Shown here: positions 13,512 to 20,218 of the stretch, in pieces
Position numbering within the stretch: the stretch's first letter is position 1
Layout: each line of letters opens with the position of its first letter
From: an uncultured Flavobacteriales bacterium
GTDB taxonomy: Bacteria; Bacteroidota; Bacteroidia; Flavobacteriales; UBA1820
Length of the DNA stretch: 20,218 bases
Direction of reading: 5' to 3'
Assembly (NCBI GenBank): GCA_902478645.1
Contig: CABSLV010000028.1
Location: 1-20,218, forward strand
Made by a program: the position numbers and the translations under genes
Notes under the pieces: model-generated
Seen by the model: only the letters and a program-made list of their open reading frames with translations
What the model was told of the DNA's origin: nothing
The model's database searches: none

Positions 13512-13826
13512 GGTCGTATCGTTTTGTTGGTTTATACAGTCCTTGTCCGACGCACCCCTCAAGGCGTGCGGATACCCGTATTTTCCGATGCCGGATACGC
13601 AGAGCGAACCCACACCGGAGCGGGAAAACTTTCGGCAGGCTCACCGGCAGAGCATCCGAACTATTTTCGTACATTCGGGCATCGGTTGCAAAGATAGTGA
13701 AAGCCGAGCGCAAAGACGAGGGGGAAAACGAAGTTTTTCCCCAAGGAGTTTGCCGAGGCGCATCCCGCAGCAGACCGGAGAGGAATCCTCTTTGCAGACC
13801 TTGAAACGAAAAAAACGACCAGTCGG
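13512..13826. other. Divergent intergenic region with a dispersed repeat
   Basis: About 315 bases separate the minus-strand pRiA4b ORF-3-like gene and the plus-strand cyclophilin-like gene. The centre holds copy A of the hairpin repeat (13689-13765). On the minus strand a 13-codon ORF starting MPECTKIV (13679-13638) sits in the presumed leader; it may be chance. A short inverted repeat GAGGA-A-TCCTC lies before the cyclophilin-like gene. No other gene or RNA was recognised. Confidence 0.6.
13689..13765 (-). repeat. Dispersed hairpin repeat, copy A, with built-in -7 element
   Basis: Read on the plus strand: CAAAGATA (the reverse of TATCTTTG, 13689-13696), six bases, GCCGAGCGCA (13703-13712), a hairpin GGGGAAAAC / GTTTTTCCCC around 13721-13742, then GCCGAGGCGCATCC (13752-13765). 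Copy B at 19616-19691 has the same parts in the same order with an unrelated hairpin sequence. The -7 octamer points toward the pRiA4b ORF-3-like gene and is its likely promoter. From memory, closely similar elements ending in ACTATCTTTGCA are scattered through Bacteroidales genomes. Confidence 0.65.
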
Positions 13827-14192
13827 ATGGAGCACCAAAAGATCTTCTTGCGGGTCGGGGAGCAGGCCTTCCCGGTAGAATTGGAGGGGAATACCTCCGC
13901 CGAAGCCTTGAAAAACCTCTTGGAAAAGGGCGACAGGACAGTTCGGATGGAGGATTATGCCCGGATGGAGAAAGTGGGCGATCTCGGGGTGAGCCTTCCG
14001 ACGAACGATCGGCCGATCGACGTGCAGCCCGGCGACGTCATCCTGTACCAGGGGCATTACCTGACGGTTTATTACGGGCACAACCATTACTCCCTCACGC
14101 GATTGGGACGGATAAAGGACCTCTCGCCCGGCGAATTGGAAAGAGCGCTCGGCCGAGGCAGCATCACGGTCGTCTTGTCCCTGAAGCCGTGA
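13827..14192 (+). CDS. Cyclophilin-like fold protein
   Basis: A 121-residue protein of the small bacterial cyclophilin-like fold family (TM1367-like; Cyclophil_like domain). The visible pattern is IFLRVGEQAFPVELEGNTSA at the N-terminus, then ALKNLLEKGDRTVRMEDYA, the MEKVGDLGVSLPTND turn, a GDVILYQGHYLTVYYG core and the C-terminal GRIKDLSPGELERALGRGSI with final strand TVVLSL. These proteins share the barrel of eukaryotic cyclophilins, but isomerase activity has generally not been shown, and function is unknown. There is no signal peptide in this copy, so it is probably cytoplasmic. It is not overlapped by neighbours; ribD begins 111 bases later, and co-transcription is possible but not evident. 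Confidence 0.85.
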   Translation: MEHQKIFLRVGEQAFPVELEGNTSAEALKNLLEKGDRTVRMEDYARMEKVGDLGVSLPTNDRPIDVQPGDVILYQGHYLTVYYGHNHYSLTRLGRIKDLSPGELERALGRGSITVVLSLKP

Positions 14193-14303
14193 GGCCCGTC
14201 TGCGGGGAAGGATCGTTTTTTCGAACTGAAGGACCCGTGCGTTGTCGTTTTTCCCGTGTGCAGTCTTTGGGCTTTACCGGAAAACCAAGTGAAAAGAGAA
14301 GAG

Positions 14304-15368
14304 ATGATGAACGAGGATGAAAAATACATGGACATGGCGCTCGCCCTGGCCCGTGAAGGACTGGGGGCGACCTATCCCAACCCCATGGTAGGCTGTGTGA
14401 TCGTCTCCCGGGGCGAAGTCATCGGACAGGGGTATCACCACCGCGCCGGACAAGCCCATGCCGAGGTCAATGCCATCGAATCGGTCCGGGACAAGACCCG
14501 TCTGCGGGAAAGCACCCTGTACGTTACCCTGGAGCCGTGTTCCCATTTCGGGAAAACGCCCCCGTGTGCCGACCGCATCGTCCGGGAAGGCATTCCCCGT
14601 GTGGTGGTGGGCGTCGTCGATCCTTTCGACAAGGTCGCCGGTCGGGGCATCCGCAAGTTGGAACAGGCCGGTATCGCTGTTACCGTCGGCGTACGGGAGC
14701 AGGAATGCCGCCGGCTGAACGAACGCTTTTTTACATTTCACCAGAAAAAACGCCCTTACGTCGCCCTCAAGTGGGCCCAAAGTGCCGACGGATACCTCGA
14801 CGCGCTGCGGGACTCCCCCCGGCAGCCCCCCCAACGCATTACCGGCTTCCTTGCGCAGCAGTACGTCCACCGCATGCGCAGCATCGAGCAGGCCATCCTG
14901 GTAGGGACCCGCACCGCCTGCCTGGACAACCCCCGTCTTGACGCCCGTCTGGCTCCCGTCCCGCGCCATCCCTTGCGGGTGGTGCCGGATCGCCGGGGCA
15001 TCATCCCGTTGGAGAACCACTTGCTCGACGGAAGTCTCCCCACGCTTGTCTTTACGGAGGTGGAGCGTCCTTTTCCTCCCGCGGTGGAGCCCGTTCCACT
15101 CGACTTCTCGACCGATACCGTTCCTCAGATGCTCGACGCACTCTACCGGAGGGGTATCCAGTCCCTCCTGGTGGAAGGTGGAGCAGAAATGCTCGCATCC
15201 TTTTTTCGCAGCGGCCTTTGGGACCGGGCGTATGTCTTCACCGCACCGCAACGGTTTCTCGGGGCTGGCGTGCCCGCGCCCGGATTGCCGGACGATGTCT
15301 GCGCAGAAGCCGAAGAAACGCTCGGGGACGATCGACTGGTCATCTACCGCCATCTTCCAAGGCCATGA
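14304..15368 (+). CDS. ribD: Bifunctional riboflavin biosynthesis deaminase/reductase RibD
   Basis: RibD carries out two steps of riboflavin synthesis: deamination of the pyrimidine intermediate from GTP, then NADPH reduction of its ribose side chain. The 354 residues hold the zinc deaminase domain (1-145) with His52-Ala-Glu54 and PCSHFGKTPPC (78-88, zinc Cys79 and Cys88), plus YPNPMVGCVIV, and the reductase domain (148-354) beginning RPYVALKWAQSADGYLD with ILVGTRTACLDNPRLDARL and VEGGAEMLASFF. The length is typical of the bifunctional enzyme. ATG 14304 and 14307 are adjacent possible starts; either gives MNEDEKYMDMALALA. A yigZ-like gene follows after 18 bases, so the two probably form an operon. 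No other rib gene and no FMN riboswitch is visible upstream. Confidence 0.95.
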   Translation: MMNEDEKYMDMALALAREGLGATYPNPMVGCVIVSRGEVIGQGYHHRAGQAHAEVNAIESVRDKTRLRESTLYVTLEPCSHFGKTPPCADRIVREGIPRVVVGVVDPFDKVAGRGIRKLEQAGIAVTVGVREQECRRLNERFFTFHQKKRPYVALKWAQSADGYLDALRDSPRQPPQRITGFLAQQYVHRMRSIEQAILVGTRTACLDNPRLDARLAPVPRHPLRVVPDRRGIIPLENHLLDGSLPTLVFTEVERPFPPAVEPVPLDFSTDTVPQMLDALYRRGIQSLLVEGGAEMLASFFRSGLWDRAYVFTAPQRFLGAGVPAPGLPDDVCAEAEETLGDDRLVIYRHLPRP

Positions 15369-15386
15369 TAAAACCATGACAACGCT

Positions 15387-16007
15387 ATGACAACGCCCAA
15401 CGATACATATCTGACCGTATGCGCCCAGGAAGGGGAAACGCCCGTGTACAAGGAAAAGGGAAGCCGTTTTCTGGGGTATGCTTTCCATGTGGAGACCCCG
15501 GAAGCCGTACAGGACATCCTGCGCGAGCTTCGCGCGCAGCATCACGCCGCTCGACACGTGTGCTATGCCTATCGTCTGGGGGCTTCAGGGGCCGTGTTCC
15601 GCGCAGGCGACGACGGTGAACCCTCCGGTACGGCCGGGTTGCCCATTTACAACCAACTGCTGTCTTTCCGTACGACCGATACCCTGGTGGCCGTCGTGCG
15701 GTACTTCGGGGGCATTCTCCTGGGGGCATCGGGGCTGGTGGCCGCGTACAAGCAAGCGGCGCGGATGGCCTTGGAAACATCCCGGATCGAGGAGCGGATC
15801 GTCTGCCGGAAACTGGATGTGTGCTTCGGCTACGGGCAGATCAGTGCCGTGATGCGGCTGGTAAAGGAGCGCGGATTGGACCTCCTGGAGCAGGATCTGC
15901 GGGAGGATTGCCGCATCCGGGTGGCGGTACGGGCATCGGCGGCGGAGGCTGTCCGGGGAGCGTTGGAAGCCATTTTCGGTGTAAAGGTATCCCAAGAGCT
16001 GGATTGA
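15387..16007 (+). CDS. yigZ: YigZ/IMPACT-family protein
   Basis: A 206-residue member of the YigZ/IMPACT (UPF0029) family, widespread and still poorly understood; the eukaryotic IMPACT protein affects translation control. The N-terminal domain carries the family signatures ARHVCYAYRLG (55-65), DDGEPSGTAGLPI (75-87) and RYFGGILLGASGLVAAY (105-121). The C-terminal domain (about 130-206) has the ferredoxin-like YigZ_C pattern VCFGYGQISAVMRLVKERG. It follows ribD by 18 bases on the same strand and is likely co-transcribed. A four-codon reading frame just upstream (15376-15390) ends on the start codon of this gene (CTATGAC), so translation may be coupled to it. It converges on uvrA with a 59-base gap and no clear terminator. 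Confidence 0.93.
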   Translation: MTTPNDTYLTVCAQEGETPVYKEKGSRFLGYAFHVETPEAVQDILRELRAQHHAARHVCYAYRLGASGAVFRAGDDGEPSGTAGLPIYNQLLSFRTTDTLVAVVRYFGGILLGASGLVAAYKQAARMALETSRIEERIVCRKLDVCFGYGQISAVMRLVKERGLDLLEQDLREDCRIRVAVRASAAEAVRGALEAIFGVKVSQELD

Positions 16008-16066
16008 CGGTCTTTTTTAAGGGCTTTTCCCGGGGGAGTAGGGGTGGGGAGAGAAAGGAAAAACGA

Positions 16067-18907
16067 TCAGCCCCGGTGGGATTCTTCCCCTTCGAGCACC
16101 TCTTTCAGGAAGGCCCAAGTGTAGCCTTTTCTTTGGGCGACGATTTCTTCCGGGGTACCTTGCGCCACGACAAAACCACCTTCCTGTCCGCCATCGGGCC
16201 CCATGTCGATCAGGTAGTCGGCCAGACGGATCACATCCAGGTTGTGCTCGATCACCAGCACGGTGTTGCCCCGGTCGACCAAGTGGTCGAGGATGCCCAT
16301 CAAGACGCGGATGTCCTCGAAATGCAGTCCGGTGGTGGGTTCGTCAAGGATATAGAAAGTGTTCCCGGTATCTTTCTTGGCCAGTTCGGTAGCCAGTTTC
16401 ACGCGCTGGGCTTCGCCGCCCGAGAGCGTGGTGCTTTGTTGCCCCAAGGTAAGGTATCCCAGCCCGACGTCCTGCAGGGTCTTGATCTTCCGGTAGATCG
16501 AGGGGATCGGCTCGAAAAACTCCGTCGCCTCATCGATGCTCATATCCAGCACATCGGCAATGGATTTGCCTTTGTAGCGCACTTCGAGCGTTTCGCGGTT
16601 GTAGCGTTTGCCCTGGCAAGCCGGACAGTGCACGTGTACGTCCGGCAGGAAATTCATTTCGATGGTCTTCAGCCCCGATCCTTGGCATTCCTCGCACCTT
16701 CCGCCCTTGATGTTGAAGGAGAAACGTCCCGCCTTGTACCCCCGGATGCGCGCTTCGGGAACTTCGGCAAACAGGGAACGGATCTCCGAGAACACGCCGG
16801 TGTAGGTCGCCGGGTTGGAGCGCGGAGTGCGGCCGATGGGCGACTGGTCGATGGCAATGACCTTGTCGAGGTATTCCAAGCCCTCGATCCGCTGGTAGGG
16901 AAGGGGTTTTTTGAGTGCCTGGAAAAAATGTGCGTTGAGGATCGGGTAGAGCGTATCGTTGATCAAGGTGGACTTGCCGCTGCCCGATACCCCCGTCACG
17001 CAGATCAGTTTCCCCAGTGGGAAATCCACCGTAACGTCTTTCAGGTTGTTCCCTCGGGCCCCCACCAGGCGAAGCACCTGTCCCGAGCCGGGACGGGGCG
17101 TGTGTCGCCGGGGGATCTCCCGCACGCCGTTGATGTAGTCCGCCGTAAGGGTGTGTGCCTGGCGAAGTTGGTCGGGACGGCCGTGCCAAACGACTCTCCC
17201 GCCGTAAAGTCCCGCGCCCGGGCCGATGTCCACGATGTCGTCCGCCGCCAGGATCATGTCCCGGTCGTGCTCCACCACGATGACCGAATTGCCCGCATCG
17301 CGGAGTTTTTTCAGCGAGGAGATCAGGCGTTGGTTGTCCCGCTGGTGAAGCCCGATGGAAGGCTCGTCCAGGATGTAGAGCACCCCTACGAGTTGCGAAC
17401 CGATCTGGGTAGCCAGGCGGATGCGTTGCGACTCGCCTCCCGAGAGGGTTTTCGATCCCCGGTCGAGCGACAGGTAGCCCAGTCCCACATCCAGCAGGAA
17501 CTGTGTGCGGCTGGAGAGTTCCTTGAACACTTCGCCTGCGATGCTCCTTTGCCGCTCGTTCATCCCCTCCCATGCCTTCCGGTACCATTGCGGCAGTTCG
17601 GAGAGCGGCAGGGCGGCTACCTGGGCGATGTTCATCCCCCCGATGCGGAAGCACAGCGACTCGTCCCGCAGGCGGGATCCGTGGCAGACGGGGCATTCCA
17701 CCTCGTTCATGAATTCGCGCGCCCAACGCGCCAGCGTCTTGCTTTCGGTATCCTCGGCCTGCTGGCGGATAAAGGCGGCGATGCCTTGGAAGTCGATCTG
17801 GTAGTCGTGCGTTACCCCGGCCTCGGACAGGCGGGAGAAATGCTCGCTGCCCCCGTGGAGGATCACGTGCATCGCCTCTTCCGGTATGTCCTTTACCGGC
17901 GTGTTCAGTGTAAAGCCGTAGCGGGTGGCGATGGGCTCCAGTTGTTGGAAGATCCAGGTATTCTTGTAAGCTCCCAGGGGAGCGATGGCCCCCGCGCGGA
18001 TGGAAAGCCGCGGGTCCGGGATGACTTTCTTCAGGTCGATCAGCAGCACTTCGCCCAAGCCGCCGCATTCGGGGCAAGCCCCTTTGGGCGAGTTGAACGA
18101 AAAGGTGTTCGGTTCGGGCAGCGGAAACGACTGGCCGGATTCGGGGCACATCAGATGGCGGGAATAGTACCGCAGCTCTCCCGAATCGGCATCCTCGACC
18201 ATCATCGTCCCTTCACCGTGGTACAAGGCCGTGCGGACGGCTTCCATCAGGCGGGGAGAATCGGCCTGGGGGGAAGCCAGGCGGTCGATGACGATCTCGA
18301 TGTCGTGCGTCTTGTAACGGTCGATGCGCATCCCGGGAGTCAGATCGGTCGTCTGGCCGTCGATGCGGGCCTTGAGGAAACCGGCCTTGAGGATGCTCTC
18401 GAAGAGTTCCCGGTAGTGTCCCTTGCGCGAGCGGACCACGGGCGCGAGGATGCTCAACCGCCGGGAGGCATAGTCGCGTGCGATGAGTTGGCAGATCTGC
18501 TCGTCGGTATGGCTGACCATCGGTTGCCCGCTTACGGGCGAGAAAGCCACCGAAGCCCGGGCGTAGAGCAGGCGCAGGAAGTCGTATATTTCGGTGATGG
18601 TGCCTACGGTGGAGCGCGGATTGCCCGAAGTGGTCTTCTGTTCGATGGAGATCACGGGCGAAAGGCCTTCGATCTTGTCCACATCGGGGCGTTCCATCCC
18701 GCCGATGAACTGACGGGCATAGGCGGAAAAGGTCTCCATGTAGCGGCGCTGCCCTTCGGCGTAGATCGTATCGAAAGCCAGGGAGGATTTCCCGCTTCCG
18801 GAAAGACCGGTAAAGACCACCAGACGGTCGCGGGGAATGCTCAGGTCGATGTTTTTCAGGTTGTGCTCGCGGGCACCGTATATGTCTATCGTCTCTTCGT
18901 TTTTCAT
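16067..18907 (-). CDS. uvrA: Excinuclease ABC subunit A
   Basis: UvrA recognises bulky DNA lesions with UvrB in nucleotide excision repair. The 946 residues show the two ABC modules: Walker A GLSGSGKS (34-41) with LSGGESQRIRLATQIGSQL and YILDEPSIGLHQRDN, and the second GVSGSGKSTLINDT with LSGGEAQRVKLATELAKKD and YILDEPTTGLHFED. The second zinc module is intact (CEECQGSG...CPACQGKRYN). The first is incomplete: the four positions read C254-x2-S257-x20-C278-x2-C281, with Ser in place of the second Cys. I start at ATG 18907, giving MKNEETIDIYGAREHNLKNI, the usual N-terminus; the longer in-frame start at 18949 would run into the -7 element at 18947-18954. A GC-only hairpin lies just before the start. 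The gene stands alone. Confidence 0.98.
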   Translation of the reverse strand: MKNEETIDIYGAREHNLKNIDLSIPRDRLVVFTGLSGSGKSSLAFDTIYAEGQRRYMETFSAYARQFIGGMERPDVDKIEGLSPVISIEQKTTSGNPRSTVGTITEIYDFLRLLYARASVAFSPVSGQPMVSHTDEQICQLIARDYASRRLSILAPVVRSRKGHYRELFESILKAGFLKARIDGQTTDLTPGMRIDRYKTHDIEIVIDRLASPQADSPRLMEAVRTALYHGEGTMMVEDADSGELRYYSRHLMCPESGQSFPLPEPNTFSFNSPKGACPECGGLGEVLLIDLKKVIPDPRLSIRAGAIAPLGAYKNTWIFQQLEPIATRYGFTLNTPVKDIPEEAMHVILHGGSEHFSRLSEAGVTHDYQIDFQGIAAFIRQQAEDTESKTLARWAREFMNEVECPVCHGSRLRDESLCFRIGGMNIAQVAALPLSELPQWYRKAWEGMNERQRSIAGEVFKELSSRTQFLLDVGLGYLSLDRGSKTLSGGESQRIRLATQIGSQLVGVLYILDEPSIGLHQRDNQRLISSLKKLRDAGNSVIVVEHDRDMILAADDIVDIGPGAGLYGGRVVWHGRPDQLRQAHTLTADYINGVREIPRRHTPRPGSGQVLRLVGARGNNLKDVTVDFPLGKLICVTGVSGSGKSTLINDTLYPILNAHFFQALKKPLPYQRIEGLEYLDKVIAIDQSPIGRTPRSNPATYTGVFSEIRSLFAEVPEARIRGYKAGRFSFNIKGGRCEECQGSGLKTIEMNFLPDVHVHCPACQGKRYNRETLEVRYKGKSIADVLDMSIDEATEFFEPIPSIYRKIKTLQDVGLGYLTLGQQSTTLSGGEAQRVKLATELAKKDTGNTFYILDEPTTGLHFEDIRVLMGILDHLVDRGNTVLVIEHNLDVIRLADYLIDMGPDGGQEGGFVVAQGTPEEIVAQRKGYTWAFLKEVLEGEESHRG

Positions 18908-18915
18908 GCCGGAAA

Positions 18916-18931
18916 GCCCCCTTCCGGGGGC
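18916..18931 (-). promoter_or_regulatory. GC-only hairpin just upstream of the uvrA start
   Basis: GCCCCC and GGGGGC flank GGAA (a GNRA-type tetraloop in the mRNA sense). The six-pair stem ends eight bases before the uvrA ATG, where ribosomes first contact the message, so it could limit initiation. Confidence 0.35.
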
Positions 18932-18946
18932 GGAAATAGCAAACGA

Positions 18947-18954
18947 CAAAGGTA
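18947..18954 (-). promoter_or_regulatory. Candidate -7 element (TACCTTTG) for uvrA
   Basis: TACCTTTG on the minus strand matches TAnnTTTG and lies 39 bases before the uvrA ATG. At the 20-base spacing the -33 position reads TTT rather than TTG. No obvious LexA-type palindrome was recognised. Confidence 0.55.
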
Positions 18955-19175
18955 CGAAATCCTCGCGGGATTTGAAATACGGCCGGGGCGGACGTCTCGG
19001 CAGAAGCCATCGGGAGGAGTCTTTGGAAAGGGACGGGAAGGTGTTATTTTGTTCTTAAAGTTTTGGGCGGATGGACCTTTGACGCAAAAAAAGGATACTT
19101 TTATCCAGGAAAGCATGCCTCTCCTTTACATAACCGCAAGGAAAGAAATAGAGAAAACGCTAAAACAGTTCGACC

Positions 19176-19592
19176 ATGAGAAAAGCACTTTTATTTTTGG
19201 CATTCGTCGTCTGCGGGACGGCCTTTGCCCAGCAGGCACAAAGCAAAGTCTATTGCGAGATCGTCGGCACGAGTAAGATGTTCTCCAAGAAATTGACGAT
19301 CGAAGTCGATTTCGGGCAGGAAAGCACCCTTTTCAGCCGTGAAACCCTGGTGGATGAAAACGGGAAACCGATCGTGTTCAATTCGATGGTCGATGCGATG
19401 AATTTCATGGGAACCTTGGGCTGGGAATTCGAACAGGCCTATGTCGTTACGGTGGATTCGGGGTCCAGTGCAACGAATGTGTACCACTGGCTTTTGAGCC
19501 GATATGTAAGCCAAGGAGAAGATTTCAGCCTGACAACGCGCCCCCAGTTCAGAAAGGACGCCAAAGGACAGGACACGATCCCGGCGGAATGA
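19176..19592 (+). CDS. Small secreted protein of unknown function
   Basis: A 138-residue protein with a clear signal peptide (MRKALLFLAFVVCGTAFA, then QQAQ), so it is exported to the periplasm or beyond; no lipobox Cys is present at the cleavage site. The mature part reads KVYCEIVGTSKMFSKKLTIE, VDFGQES, then MVDAMNFMGTLGWEFEQAYV and a hydrophobic strand with NVYHWLLSRYV. The phrase MNFMGTLGWEFEQAYVV recalls a family of small Bacteroidales exported proteins seen in gut genomes, but I cannot name a domain. It is not co-directional with its neighbours uvrA and the thioredoxin-like gene. No TAnnTTTG promoter is visible just upstream, so the leader may be long or an alternative sigma factor used. 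A minus-strand promoter-like site at 19616-19646 reads antisense into it. Confidence 0.8.
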   Translation: MRKALLFLAFVVCGTAFAQQAQSKVYCEIVGTSKMFSKKLTIEVDFGQESTLFSRETLVDENGKPIVFNSMVDAMNFMGTLGWEFEQAYVVTVDSGSSATNVYHWLLSRYVSQGEDFSLTTRPQFRKDAKGQDTIPAE

Positions 19593-19615
19593 TCATCCGG
19601 ACGTCGAGGGGACTT

Positions 19616-19646
19616 CAAATATAAACAAAGGCGAGCGCAGCGTCAA
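19616..19646 (-). promoter_or_regulatory. Promoter-like site TTG-N20-TATATTTG in repeat copy B
   Basis: On the minus strand TTG (19646-19644), a 20-base spacer and TATATTTG (19623-19616) are a full match to the pattern used by lysS and others here. It points into the 3' end of the secreted-protein gene in antisense; the next minus-strand gene, uvrA, starts 709 bases away. Confidence 0.5.
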
Positions 19647-19691
19647 ATGGAAAACATTGTTTTCGCATTTGACGAATGCCGAGCCGCATCC
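19616..19691 (-). repeat. Dispersed hairpin repeat, copy B
   Basis: In plus-strand order: CAAATATA (reverse of TATATTTG), six bases, GGCGAGCGCA (19630-19639), a 15-pair hairpin with one bulged G (19641-19655 against 19659-19674, loop ATT), then GCCGAGCCGCATCC (19678-19691). The order and spacing match copy A at 13689-13765, including the six-base gap between -7 octamer and GAGCGCA block, while the hairpin arms differ in sequence. Confidence 0.65.
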
Positions 19692-19710
19692 TACTATTAT
19701 GAAAATATAG

Positions 19711-19737
19711 TGAAAGGAAAGGCGAACCCGTTTCGCC
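19711..19737 (-). terminator. Candidate terminator of the thioredoxin-like gene
   Basis: GGCGAA (19721-19726) and TTCGCC (19732-19737) form a six-pair stem with a five-base loop. Read on the minus strand it is followed by a T-rich run (TTTCCTTTCA). It lies 30 bases after the stop of the gene. Confidence 0.55.
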
Positions 19738-19766
19738 GCGCCGAATGGATGCCGGGGTGGGCAAGA

Positions 19767-20218
19767 CTATTTCCAGTGGGGAGAGAGCCGGCGGATGGCA
19801 TCCCGGTAGCGTCGGTAGAGGAAAGGATTGTCCAGCGGATCGCCGTAGAGAACGACCCTTCCTTGTCCGTCCAACAGGAAAGTGTGCAGGGGAGTGAGGC
19901 TCTCGGGAATGCCGTTTTGGTACAGCAGGTCGCTTTCCGGGTCGATGAACACGGGGGAGGACAGCCCTGAGTGTTCCAATAGCACCCGCGCCTGCGGAAA
20001 ATCCGCCGCGCGGACATAGTAGAGGATAGCCACGTTGCCCGCCTGGAGAAATTCCTGCTCTCTTTTCGCCCACTCGCTTGTCTGCGCGGCGCAACGCTCG
20101 CATTCGCTGTTGATGTACACCACCAACCGCAGGGAATCCTTCGGAACGGGACACAGGCTGTCGCCCAGACTGCGGTATTCCAAACCTTGCGGCAGGCGGA
20201 CGGTGCTCCCGGTGAAGG
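19767..20218 (-). CDS. Thioredoxin-like fold protein with CxxC motif (N-terminus outside window)
   Basis: The open frame runs without a stop from the window edge to the TAG at 19767, giving 149 visible residues. The visible start FTGSTVRLPQGLEYRSLGDS resembles the N-terminal strand of Bacteroidales redoxin/TlpA-like lipoproteins. LRLVVYINSECERCAAQTSE places a CxxC (Cys-Glu-Arg-Cys) after the first core strand, followed by PVFIDPESDLLYQNGIPESL and the C-terminal TFLLDGQGRVVLYGDPLDN, which match a thioredoxin-like fold. Such proteins are usually periplasmic or lipid-anchored; the signal peptide would lie outside the window. The redox partner is unknown. A TTG at 20183 could act as a start, but the upstream residues look like real protein, so I treat the gene as continuing. 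Confidence 0.8.
   Translation of the reverse strand, partial: FTGSTVRLPQGLEYRSLGDSLCPVPKDSLRLVVYINSECERCAAQTSEWAKREQEFLQAGNVAILYYVRAADFPQARVLLEHSGLSSPVFIDPESDLLYQNGIPESLTPLHTFLLDGQGRVVLYGDPLDNPFLYRRYRDAIRRLSPHWK

Noticed and set aside
13638..13679. A 13-codon minus-strand frame (MPECTKIV...) in the leader of the pRiA4b ORF-3-like gene
   Set aside because: Too short to support; no attenuator-like hairpin pair or codon run was seen, so a regulatory upstream ORF is only a possibility.
14242..14269. A possible promoter for ribD (TTG ... AGTCTTTG)
   Set aside because: The -7 octamer misses the conserved TA and the spacer is 17 bases, unlike the other promoters in this window.
14193..14303. An FMN riboswitch before ribD
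   Set aside because: The 111-base gap lacks the conserved AGGGGCA / GAUU-type blocks and has no multi-helix layout; nothing matches the RFN element.
16008..16066. A terminator between the convergent yigZ-like and uvrA genes
   Set aside because: Only a three-pair GGG-CTTTT-CCC stem was seen; not convincing.
15821..19276. A 1151-residue plus-strand open frame opposite uvrA
   Set aside because: It mirrors the UvrA codons on the other strand, has no recognisable domain, and overlaps the yigZ-like gene, all of uvrA and the start of the secreted-protein gene. It is a shadow of strong codon bias.

Overview
The window looks like chromosomal DNA of a GC-rich member of Bacteroidota, most likely Bacteroidales and perhaps an Alistipes/Rikenellaceae relative. 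This is an inference. It rests on the protein flavour (a 575-residue LysRS with a C-terminal extension, a 501-residue succinate-type CoA-transferase, a zinc-cysteine-free sirtuin, a pRiA4b ORF-3-like protein with an acidic tail) and on promoters. Six 31-bp sites fit the Bacteroidota primary-sigma pattern TTG-N20-TAnnTTTG, and several further -7 octamers are visible. Start codons lack strong Shine-Dalgarno sequences, also typical of the phylum. No rRNA, tRNA, CRISPR array, transposase or phage gene was seen.

Layout: (1) 1-465, the N-terminus of an XRE/HipB-like regulator on the minus strand and an AT-rich intergenic region. (2) 469-1640, a sirtuin deacylase overlapping a GNAT acetyltransferase, ended by a bidirectional terminator. 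(3) 1872-6295, minus-strand metabolism and translation: acetyl/succinyl-CoA transferase, EamA/DMT exporter, lysyl-tRNA synthetase. (4) 6455-7178, a four-helix membrane protein overlapping a 66-residue XRE regulator, with an inverted repeat across the promoter -7 element. (5) 7212-7867, a secreted arginine-rich helical protein behind an ECF-sigma-like promoter. (6) 7943-8845, a YccF-like protein and, on the other strand, a DUF454 (YbaN) protein following a two-domain ModF/PhrA-like ABC ATPase (to 10295). (7) 10583-12227, an NfeD-like protein and a stomatin/QmcA-like SPFH protein, probably one unit. (8) 12296-14192, a second GNAT, a pRiA4b ORF-3-family protein and a cyclophilin-like protein. (9) 14304-18907, RibD, a YigZ/IMPACT protein and convergent UvrA. 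(10) 19176-20218, a small secreted protein and a truncated thioredoxin-like protein with a CxxC motif.

Most of the window is ordinary housekeeping. I did not find a clear new defence or mobile system. The parts most worth a second look are the two copies of a hairpin-centred dispersed repeat that carries its own -7 promoter element (13689-13765 and 19616-19691), the apparently self-regulated membrane-protein/XRE pair, the ECF-like promoter driving an unknown secreted protein, and the ABC ATPase whose first nucleotide site has lost both catalytic landmarks.
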